From the NCBI GenBank assembly GCA_016795255.1, contig JAEUIB010000549.1:1-7661 (forward strand): a DNA stretch of 7,661 nt, in the 5' to 3' direction. The notes below the pieces were generated by a model. The model worked only from the letters and a program-made list of their open reading frames with translations, was not told the origin of the DNA and searched no databases. Within the stretch, counting starts at the first letter, position 1. Each line of letters opens with the position of its first letter. Positions 1 to 5,468 of the stretch are shown here, piece after piece. The DNA comes from Planctomycetota bacterium (GTDB lineage Bacteria; Planctomycetota; B15-G4; JADJEK01). Both the position numbers and the translations under genes were made by a program.

Positions 1-314
1 CGCTCGAGCCCGTTCAGGACGTCGCGATTGCGGACGAAGATGCGCACGAGCCGAGCCAGATCGTCGGCGTCCCACGCGCCGTCGACGTACGTCGCTCCGG
101 CTCCGACGCTGCCTTGCAGCGCCAGCGCGGGCCAGAACGCCGGATCGCGCACGGTCACCGTCGCCGACAGCTCGGGAGCGTCCGGCGGCACCGCCCCGAA
201 CCGATGCGCGCGATCGCCGTCGACGATCGTCAACGCTCCGTCCTTCAAGCCGCGAAGCCTCGCCAACACGGCCGGCTTCAGCGCCCGCTCGAGCCAATTC
301 GGTTCCGTCGCCAT
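1..314 (-). CDS. cfa: Cyclopropane-fatty-acyl-phospholipid synthase, N-terminal part (cut by window edge)
   Basis: Translation from the ATG at 314 gives 104 residues and runs off the left edge, so only the N-terminal substrate-binding region is present. The recognisable block is GSVGAGATYVDGAWDADDL (residues 68-86), followed by LVRIFVRNRDVLNGLE. This matches the start of full-length CFA synthases, where the family pattern is G-x-G-E-x-Y-x-x-G-x-W-D/E. These enzymes act at the inner membrane and transfer a methylene or methyl group from S-adenosylmethionine to the double bond of an unsaturated phospholipid acyl chain. The ATG lies 10 bases after the DUF1365 stop, with GGAG six bases upstream of it, which fixes this start. 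The SAM-binding and catalytic part lies outside the window. So it cannot be told whether the product is a cyclopropane ring or a methyl branch, as proposed for mycobacterial UfaA1 (Rv0447c). It is the last visible gene of the minus-strand operon. Confidence 0.88.
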   Translation of the reverse strand, partial: MATEPNWLERALKPAVLARLRGLKDGALTIVDGDRAHRFGAVPPDAPELSATVTVRDPAFWPALALQGSVGAGATYVDGAWDADDLARLVRIFVRNRDVLNGLE

Positions 315-320
315 CACGCG

Positions 321-324
321 CTCC
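321..324 (-). promoter_or_regulatory. Shine-Dalgarno site of the cfa-like gene
   Basis: GGAG on the minus strand directly follows the TGA of the DUF1365 gene and sits six bases before the ATG at 314. It is one of the clearest ribosome binding sites in the window and supports that start codon. Confidence 0.7.
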
Positions 325-1092
325 TCATGCGCCCGCACCCGCGGGTTCGCGCTTCTTGGGGTGAACGAAGAACGGCGCGCCCTTCCACCACAGGCGCAAC
401 GCTTGCCAGTAGATCGCCGCGAGCACGCGCAGCGGCTGCGCGGGGAAGCGCAGCAGCGCGCCCGCCAGCGACGCGGTGCCGATCTCGACGCGCCGCGCGC
501 GCAGCGCCGCGAAGAACACGACGTTGCCGCCGCGCAGATTGCGCATCGCGACGTCGAGCGACTCGCCCGGTGGCGCGAACGTCCACTCGTAGTCGCAGTC
601 CATGTCGATGAACGGCGAGACGTGGAAGTCCTTCTTGAAGCGGACGGTGAACGCCGCGTCCGATCGTCCACGCGCGTCGAACGCGTACGCGTGCCGCTCG
701 TTCCACGGCGTGTTGGTGATCTCCGCGACGACGGCTTCGACGTGCTCACCGCTGGCGTCGTACGCGTAGTAGAAGGTCACCGGATTGAAGGCGACGCCGA
801 ACGCGCGCAGGGTCGTCAGCATCCGCACCGGACCGGTCGGGCGGAAACCGCAGCGCTCGTGGACCCGATCCTTCACCGCATCGGCGAGCGGCACGTTCGG
901 ATCACCGAGGTAGTCCGAGCGCTTGAACCACGCCAACGAGCGCCGGCGCGCCGACCACAGCCAACGACCGCGGAACACGACGTCGAGCTCGTCGAGATCG
1001 AGCCACGTCATGCACACGCGGTACGAGAACGCGTGACGCGTCGCGTCCGACCGCGCGTGCTCGACGATGCCGTGGTACAGCGCGCTTCGCAT
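325..1092 (-). CDS. DUF1365 family protein
   Basis: A 255-residue protein, normal length for the family (Pfam PF07103). Diagnostic blocks are HAFSYRV (residues 20-26), NPVTFYYAYD (103-112), ITNTPWNERHAY (125-136), KDFHVSPFIDMD (154-165) and a C-terminal IYWQALRLWWKGAPFFVHPKK stretch (about 227-247) rich in aromatic and basic residues that could contact the membrane. The biochemical role is not known. The family sits persistently beside CFA-type methyltransferases and an FAD oxidoreductase, for example M. tuberculosis Rv0448c, and is assumed to help modify fatty acyl chains. The ATG at 1092 shares one base with the TGA of the upstream oxidoreductase (TGATG), which indicates translational coupling. 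Downstream, 10 bases separate it from the cfa-like gene. The same frame continues open upstream of this ATG over the oxidoreductase gene, but only the part from 1092 resembles the family. Confidence 0.9.
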   Translation of the reverse strand: MRSALYHGIVEHARSDATRHAFSYRVCMTWLDLDELDVVFRGRWLWSARRRSLAWFKRSDYLGDPNVPLADAVKDRVHERCGFRPTGPVRMLTTLRAFGVAFNPVTFYYAYDASGEHVEAVVAEITNTPWNERHAYAFDARGRSDAAFTVRFKKDFHVSPFIDMDCDYEWTFAPPGESLDVAMRNLRGGNVVFFAALRARRVEIGTASLAGALLRFPAQPLRVLAAIYWQALRLWWKGAPFFVHPKKREPAGAGA

Positions 1093-2333
1093 CACAACCC
1101 CACGCGGAAGTGCGCCGCCACGCGCAACGCCGATCGCAGCCCGTCCTCGTGGAAGCCGTATCCCCAGTAGGCACCGGCGTAATAGGTCCGCCGCACGCCG
1201 TCGATCTCGGCGACGCGCGCACGCGCGGCATCGGCCGCCGCCGTCATCACCGGGTGGTGGTACGTCATCCGCGCGTGGATCGCCGACGGCGCGATGCGTT
1301 CGGTCGCGTTCAGCGTCACGCACCACGTGCGATCGCTGCGCAGCGTCTGCAGTCGGTTCATCCAATACGTCAGCCGCGCCCGCGGATGCGCGTCGCCGTC
1401 GACGTGGTAGTTCCAGCTCGCCCACGCCTTGCGCGTGCGCGGCAGCAACGACGCGTCCGCATGCAGCACGGTGTCGTTCGCCTGGTAGCCGATCGAACCG
1501 AGGATCTCGCGCTCCTGCGCCGACGGATCGCCGAGCATCGCCAGCGCCTGGTCCGAGTGGCACGCGAGCACGACGCCGTCGAAGCGCTCGGGCCCCGCAT
1601 TGGCGACGAGTTCCACGCCCGACTCGTGCCGCGTCACGCGAGCCACCGGCGCGCGCGTGCGGATGCGATCGGCGAACGGTTTGACGATCGCGTCGACGTA
1701 GCGGCGCGACCCGCCGCGGATCGCGAGCCAGCGCGGCCGATCGTCGACCGTCAGCATCCCGTGGTTCACGAAGAACGTCGCGAACGTGCGGAACGGGAAG
1801 TCCAGGACCGCACCTTCGGGCATCGACCAGATCGCGGCGGCCATCGGCACGAGGTAGAGCCGGACGAACTCCGCGCGATAGCGGCCGCGGGACAGGAACT
1901 CGCGCATCGGCACGTCTGCGTCCGATCCGTGCGCGTACGCCGTCGCCTCGCGGTTGAAGCGCAGCACGTCGGACACCATCCGCAGGAACGACGGGCGCAA
2001 CAGATTGCGCCGCTGCGCGAACAGCGTGTCGAGCGACGTGCCGTTCCATTCGATGCCGGTCGCGGCGTCGGCGACCGAGAAGCTCATGTCCGACGGCTGC
2101 GCTTCCACGTCGAGCGCGCGCAAGAGCTTCACGAAGTTCGGATACGTCCGCTCGTTGAACACGATGAAGCCGGTGTCGATCGCGAGCTCGGAGCCACCGT
2201 CACGGACCGCGTGCGTGTGCACGTGGCCGCCGATGCGATCGTCGGCTTCGAACAGCGTGACCTCGTGTTCGCGCGACAACAGCCACGCGCTCGCGAGTCC
2301 GGCGATGCCGGAACCGACGACCGCGATCCTCAC
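1092..2333 (-). CDS. FAD-dependent amine-oxidase-like oxidoreductase
   Basis: A 413-residue flavoprotein. It begins with a Rossmann fold: IAVVGSGIAGLASAWLL (residues 3-19, dinucleotide-binding GxGxxG), an acidic residue E29 ending the second strand, and RIGGH (33-37). Further family blocks are DTGFIVFNERTYPNF (53-67), IWSMPEG (168-174), GGSRRYVDAI (207-216), LTYWMNRLQ (321-329) and a C-terminal flavin-contact block AGAYWGYGFHEDGL (386-399). It resembles the NAD/FAD-binding proteins found next to DUF1365 and CFA synthase, such as Rv0449c. The likely job is redox chemistry on an unsaturated or methylated acyl chain, but substrate and direction are not established. The start is GTG at 2333, overlapping the desaturase TGA (GTGA), with GAGG eight bases upstream. 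There is no signal peptide or clear membrane span, so it is probably cytoplasmic or peripheral. Confidence 0.9.
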   Translation of the reverse strand: MRIAVVGSGIAGLASAWLLSREHEVTLFEADDRIGGHVHTHAVRDGGSELAIDTGFIVFNERTYPNFVKLLRALDVEAQPSDMSFSVADAATGIEWNGTSLDTLFAQRRNLLRPSFLRMVSDVLRFNREATAYAHGSDADVPMREFLSRGRYRAEFVRLYLVPMAAAIWSMPEGAVLDFPFRTFATFFVNHGMLTVDDRPRWLAIRGGSRRYVDAIVKPFADRIRTRAPVARVTRHESGVELVANAGPERFDGVVLACHSDQALAMLGDPSAQEREILGSIGYQANDTVLHADASLLPRTRKAWASWNYHVDGDAHPRARLTYWMNRLQTLRSDRTWCVTLNATERIAPSAIHARMTYHHPVMTAAADAARARVAEIDGVRRTYYAGAYWGYGFHEDGLRSALRVAAHFRVGL

Positions 2334-3262
2334 GCGTCCCGCCTCGCGCGCCGCAGCTCGACCGGCACCGGCCGCAACTCGCGGATGACGCCGATCGCGG
2401 CCAGGGCGCGGAGCACGGCGTACGTCGGATCGAACTCGAACCAGCGGAAGCCCTGCGCCGCGCAGTGCGGATAGTGGTGATGGTTGTTGTGCCAGCCCTC
2501 ACCGAGCGTGATCAGCGCGAGGAACGCGTTGTTGCGGCTCTCGTCGTGCGTCGCGAACGGCCGCCGTCCGAAGCGGTGCGCGATCGAGTTGATCGTGCAC
2601 GTCGCGTGGAACAGCACCACCGTCGAGACGAAGAAGCCCCACACCACGAGCTGCCAGCCGTTCGTGCCGAGTCCGGGCGCGAACCGCTCGAGCACGGCGC
2701 CGAGCGCGTACAGCGCCAGCGCGAACACGAACGGCACCAGCGTGTCGAAGCGATCGAGGAAGCGCAGCTCCGGATAGCGCGCGAGGTCGGGCACGAGCTC
2801 GAGGTCGGTCGCGAAGTACTTCTTCGACGTGATCCAGCCGACGTGGCTCCACAAGAGCCCGTGCTCCTTCGGCGAGTGCGGATCGTCCGGGCCGTCGGCG
2901 CAGCGATGGTGCCGGCGATGATGCGCGGCCCACCACAACGGCCCACGCTGCACGGCGGTCGCACCGACGAGCGCGAACACGAACTGCCACGCGCGCGACG
3001 TCTTGAACGAGCGGTGCGAGAAGTAGCGGTGGTAGAAGCCCGTGATCGCGAACATCCGGACCACGTACGACGCGCCGCAGATCCACAACGCCGTCGCGCT
3101 GACGCCGGTCCACAGCGCGAGCAGGCACGCGAGGTGCAGGATCAGGAACGGCAGCGTGCGCAGCCAGTCGACGCGCGCCTCCGTCGTCGCGGGCGGCGGA
3201 TCGACCGACGTGTCGAACCACCGGAGCACGGCGGCCTTCGTGTTCGCGAGGAACGACGTCAT
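2330..3262 (-). CDS. Membrane acyl-CoA/acyl-lipid delta-9-type fatty acid desaturase
   Basis: A 310-residue integral membrane di-iron desaturase. The three histidine boxes are complete: HRYFSH (residues 78-83), HHRRHH (114-119) and HNNHHHYPH (258-266), plus the accessory NSIAHRFG (225-232). This is the pattern of stearoyl-CoA-desaturase-type enzymes, which insert a cis double bond, usually at position 9, using O2 and an electron donor. Hydrophobic spans are visible around residues 38-60, 62-76, 93-106, 174-190 and 204-222. No cytochrome b5 or ferredoxin domain is fused, so an external electron donor is needed. The ATG at 3262 overlaps the TGA of the upstream methyltransferase (ATGA), and the stop overlaps the GTG of the oxidoreductase (GTGA). 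In this operon it could supply the monounsaturated chain that the CFA-type enzymes methylate. That coupling is inferred from position, and the regiospecificity from family resemblance only. Confidence 0.93.
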   Translation of the reverse strand: MTSFLANTKAAVLRWFDTSVDPPPATTEARVDWLRTLPFLILHLACLLALWTGVSATALWICGASYVVRMFAITGFYHRYFSHRSFKTSRAWQFVFALVGATAVQRGPLWWAAHHRRHHRCADGPDDPHSPKEHGLLWSHVGWITSKKYFATDLELVPDLARYPELRFLDRFDTLVPFVFALALYALGAVLERFAPGLGTNGWQLVVWGFFVSTVVLFHATCTINSIAHRFGRRPFATHDESRNNAFLALITLGEGWHNNHHHYPHCAAQGFRWFEFDPTYAVLRALAAIGVIRELRPVPVELRRARRDA

Positions 3263-4290
3263 CGGCCGGCACTCGCGCGGAAGCGATAGTGCGCGACGCC
3301 CCACTGCGCGCCGCCGTCGAACGCGAAGCACTCGGCGCACGCCATGAAGAAGATCCGCCAGCGGCGCATCCACGCGCGGGCGCGCGCCGCGCCGTAGACG
3401 TCGGTGAACGTCGCGAGCACGGCGTCGCGCGCCGCGTCGAGCCGCACGAGCCATTCCTCGGCGGTCTTCGCGTAGTGCGTGCCGCTCTCCCACCAGCGCT
3501 CGTCGACGGCGAGGTGCTCCGAGAAGCGCGGCAGCAGGTCGTACGACGGCATTTGGCCGCCGGTGAAGAAGTGGCGGCCCATCCAGTTCGAAGCTCCGGT
3601 CGTGTCGAACGGATAGGCGTGATCGCGATGCGCGAACACGTGGACGAACAGTCGACCGTCGGGCTTCAGCCACGTCGACACGCGCCGCATCAGCTCGCGG
3701 TAATTGCGCATGTGCTCGAACATCTCGACCGACACGACGCGATCGAACCGCGACCCGGGATCGAACGCGTTCATGTCCGCCGTCCGGATCTCGACGTTCC
3801 GCAGCCCGAGTTCGCGCGCGCGCCGCTCGATGAACGCCTTCTGCGACGCCGAGTTCGACACGCCGACGATCCGCGCGTTCGCGTAGTGCTGCGCCATCCA
3901 CAGCGTGAACGAGCCCCAGCCGCAGCCGAGCTCGAGGATCGTCTGCCCGTCGCGAAGCTCCGCGCGCTGCGCCGAGCGTTCGAGCATCGCGTCCTCGGCG
4001 ACGCCGAGGTCCGTGACGCCGGGGCCGTACCACGCAGAGCTGTACTTGAGGCGCGGGCCGAGCACGATCTCGAAGAACTCCGCGGGAACCTCGTAGTGCT
4101 GGTCGTTCGCGGCCTTCGTCTCGACGGCGATCGGGCCGGTCGAGCACTGCCTCACCCAGGCTTCGAGCCGCGCCTTCGCGTCGGCGGGCGACGCGGCCGC
4201 TTCCTCGCGCAGGCGCGCGCGCAGCAACCGGCGGATCGACGCGCGGACGAGACGATCCGGAACGAGGCCTCGATCGAGAAGTGCGTCCAT
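3259..4290 (-). CDS. Short CFA-synthase-family SAM-dependent methyltransferase
   Basis: A 343-residue class I methyltransferase of the CFA synthase family (PF02353), in the short form that lacks the roughly 100-residue N-terminal domain of classical CFA synthases. This form resembles plant coclaurine N-methyltransferases in layout. Visible blocks are HYEVPAEFFEIVLGPRLKYSS (residues 65-85), SAM motif I ILELGCGWGSF (118-128), VSVEMFEHMRNY (186-197), LFVHVFAHRDHAYPF (214-228) and FFTGGQMPS (241-249). E192 and H217 appear to align with bicarbonate-binding Glu and His of E. coli Cfa. The cysteine expected near LKYSS is absent (Ser85-Ala86). The substrate is unknown: unsaturated acyl chains are suggested by the neighbours, but small amines are possible from the resemblance to N-methyltransferases. 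The ATG at 4290 lies four bases after the DUF1295 stop, and the stop overlaps the desaturase ATG (ATGA). Confidence 0.9.
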   Translation of the reverse strand: MDALLDRGLVPDRLVRASIRRLLRARLREEAAASPADAKARLEAWVRQCSTGPIAVETKAANDQHYEVPAEFFEIVLGPRLKYSSAWYGPGVTDLGVAEDAMLERSAQRAELRDGQTILELGCGWGSFTLWMAQHYANARIVGVSNSASQKAFIERRARELGLRNVEIRTADMNAFDPGSRFDRVVSVEMFEHMRNYRELMRRVSTWLKPDGRLFVHVFAHRDHAYPFDTTGASNWMGRHFFTGGQMPSYDLLPRFSEHLAVDERWWESGTHYAKTAEEWLVRLDAARDAVLATFTDVYGAARARAWMRRWRIFFMACAECFAFDGGAQWGVAHYRFRASAGR

Positions 4291-4294
4291 GGGG

Positions 4295-5104
4295 TCAGTT
4301 CACTCCGGTTTCGGTGTGCGGACGACGAGGGAACCACGGCACGAACGCCGAGACCTCGCGCTGGTAGCGGCGGTAGTCGTCGCCGCGGGATCTCAGCGCC
4401 TGCGCTTCGGTCGGCGGGATCCCGGTGACCGCGAGCATGAAGTACGTCATCGCCGCCGCCGGCAGCCACGCGAGCCACGCGTTCGGAACGCCGAACGACC
4501 ACGCGCAGTAGGCCAACCAATGCAACCATTCGAAGAAGTAGTTCGGATGGCGACTGTACGCCCAGAGCCCGACGCGGCACGTGCGTCCGCGATTCCGTGG
4601 CTCGGCGCGGAACCGGGCGAGCTGACGATCGGCGACCGCGGATCCGACGATCGACGTCGCGAACAGCGCCAGCGCGACGAGGTCCGCGAGCGTCCCGAAC
4701 GCTTCGGTCCGCTGTGCGACCGCGACCGGCCCGAGCGCGAGCCCGGCGACGAGCAACGCTTGGATCTGGAAGAACGCGACGAACTTCGTCTCGGCGCTCG
4801 CTCCCCACTGCTCGCGCAGCACCGCGTAGCGGCCGTCTTCGTGGCCGCGGAACACGCGCGTCGACGCGAGGTACAGGCCGAGTCGAAGCCCCCACGCTCC
4901 GCACAGCGCGCCGAGCACGAGCCGTCGCGTCGGGTCGCCGTCGAACGCGACCGCCGCGGCGACTCCCGCCGCGCCGAAGCCGAACGCGAACGTCACGTCG
5001 ACGACTCCCGCATCGCGGTGCCGTCGCGCCAGCGCGGACGCGCCCGCCATCGCGACGGCGAGCGCGACCCACGTCACGACGAGGAAAGCGGTCGGACTGG
5101 TCAT
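4295..5104 (-). CDS. DUF1295 integral membrane protein (steroid 5-alpha-reductase-like fold)
   Basis: A 269-residue polytopic membrane protein, with hydrophobic spans near residues 5-25, 37-55, 62-82, 107-130, 138-158 and 193-225. Diagnostic DUF1295 (PF06966) blocks are GRYAVLREQWG (91-101), GLWAYSRHPNYFFEW (179-193), TGIPPTEAQALRSRG (227-241), YRRYQ (244-248) and FVPWFP (254-259). The family is related to the C-terminal domain of steroid 5-alpha reductases and isoprenylcysteine methyltransferases, which suggests a reductase or transferase acting on a membrane lipid. No reaction is established. It is the first gene of the lipid operon, as its relative Rv0446c lies in the mycobacterial ufaA1 block. 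The ATG at 5104 is chosen because it is the first start in frame after the intergenic region and the first membrane span begins right behind it. Its ribosome binding site is weak (GGGCGG-type only). Confidence 0.88.
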   Translation of the reverse strand: MTSPTAFLVVTWVALAVAMAGASALARRHRDAGVVDVTFAFGFGAAGVAAAVAFDGDPTRRLVLGALCGAWGLRLGLYLASTRVFRGHEDGRYAVLREQWGASAETKFVAFFQIQALLVAGLALGPVAVAQRTEAFGTLADLVALALFATSIVGSAVADRQLARFRAEPRNRGRTCRVGLWAYSRHPNYFFEWLHWLAYCAWSFGVPNAWLAWLPAAAMTYFMLAVTGIPPTEAQALRSRGDDYRRYQREVSAFVPWFPRRPHTETGVN

Positions 5105-5151
5105 CGCCGCCCGATCCGGAACTCGTCCATAGAAACGTTCAAAACGTTCAT
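5101..5151 (-). CDS. Possible 16-residue leader ORF before the DUF1295 gene
   Basis: The minus strand reads ATG at 5151 to TGA at 5101, giving MNVLNVSMDEFRIGRR. The TGA overlaps the ATG of the DUF1295 gene as ATGA, the same junction type used inside the operon. There is no good ribosome binding site, and its first codons are made of the tandem 9-bp repeat, so it could equally be non-coding promoter DNA. It resembles no known peptide. It is listed because translation of it could couple to the first structural gene. Confidence 0.2.
   Translation of the reverse strand: MNVLNVSMDEFRIGRR
5133..5150. repeat. Perfect tandem 9-bp direct repeat upstream of the lipid operon
   Basis: AAACGTTCA occurs twice head to tail on the plus strand (5133-5141 and 5142-5150). 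Each copy contains the self-complementary hexamer AACGTT, so the pair also has approximate dyad symmetry. It is AT-rich compared with its surroundings and lies 29 bases upstream of the DUF1295 ATG. That position suits an operator or promoter element, but no protein-binding assignment can be made. Confidence 0.6.
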
Positions 5152-5217
5152 CGCGAGGAACTCTAACGGCCGAAGCGACTTGCGCCAGCCGTGTCGTCGT
5201 TTTTTGGGGTGTGGACC

Positions 5218-5246
5218 CGGGTGATCGCGTCGGTGACGCTCACCCG
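5218..5246. repeat. Nested inverted repeat (stem-loop) in the intergenic region
   Basis: The outer arms CGGGTGA (5218-5224) and TCACCCG (5240-5246) are perfectly complementary. Inside them GCGTC (5227-5231) and GACGC (5235-5239) pair around the loop GGT. Together they form a 12-bp stem with a 2-base bulge on one side. No T-run follows on either strand, so it is not an ordinary intrinsic terminator. A repressor operator or an RNA structure in a 5' leader are the two possibilities. Confidence 0.6.
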
Positions 5247-5390
5247 CTGCGGCGTCTCATACGCAGCAGGGCGGGGCGCCGGATGCACGAACGTGACCCC
5301 TCGCGACGCCCGGCATGGGGCGCACGCGGTTGCCGGAGCCGGGGTTACGATGCGCGCCCCACTCCGCCCCCGCCCCCCGGAACCCGCTGC

Positions 5391-5468
5391 ATGCTCCGCC
5401 GCGCCTGGCTCGTCCTCGTCGCCCTTCCCGTCTGCGACTGGCTGCTTCCTCCGACGTCCGCCGTCGCG
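5391..5468 (+). other. Signal peptide of the M28 metallopeptidase
   Basis: The first 26 codons give a short basic start (MLRR), a hydrophobic core (WLVLVALPV, then WLLP) and a small-residue site AVA before Gly27, as expected for signal peptidase I. A cysteine at residue 15 is not in a canonical lipobox, so a lipoprotein is unlikely. Confidence 0.7.

Larger units (their letters stand above)
5105..5390. promoter_or_regulatory. Divergent intergenic region between lipid operon and protease gene
   Basis: This is the only substantial non-coding stretch in the window and must carry the start signals for both divergent units. It contains the tandem repeat at 5133-5150, a T6 run at 5200-5205, a nested inverted repeat at 5218-5246, a 6-bp inverted repeat (CCGGCA at 5310-5315 and TGCCGG at 5331-5336), and a C-rich tract at 5357-5378. 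I looked for TTGACA/TATAAT-like pairs with 16-18 base spacing on both strands and found none convincing. An alternative sigma factor or an atypical promoter is possible. Confidence 0.55.

Noticed and set aside
1110..2474. A 454-codon plus-strand frame opposite the FAD oxidoreductase and the end of the desaturase.
   Set aside because: Its Arg/His/Ala-rich translation has no domain, and it crosses two well-identified genes on the other strand. It is a composition artefact.
2330..4147. A 605-codon minus-strand frame starting far upstream of the desaturase.
   Set aside because: Only the part from 3262 resembles a desaturase. The upstream part reads the methyltransferase gene in the wrong frame, so this is not a fusion protein.
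3289..4428. A 379-codon plus-strand frame opposite the short methyltransferase.
   Set aside because: It is antisense to a gene with clear SAM-binding and CFA-family motifs. Its composition is arginine-rich with no family resemblance.
5173..5205. Possible intrinsic terminator on the plus strand (AAGCGAC pairing with GTCGTTT, then a T-run at 5200-5205).
   Set aside because: The stem needs a wobble pair, has a 16-base loop and merges with the T-run. There is no plus-strand gene upstream for it to terminate.
5330..5351. TTGCCG and TACGAT as a sigma-70 promoter for the protease gene.
   Set aside because: The spacing is only 10 bases, too short for a sigma-70 promoter, and both hexamers are weak matches.
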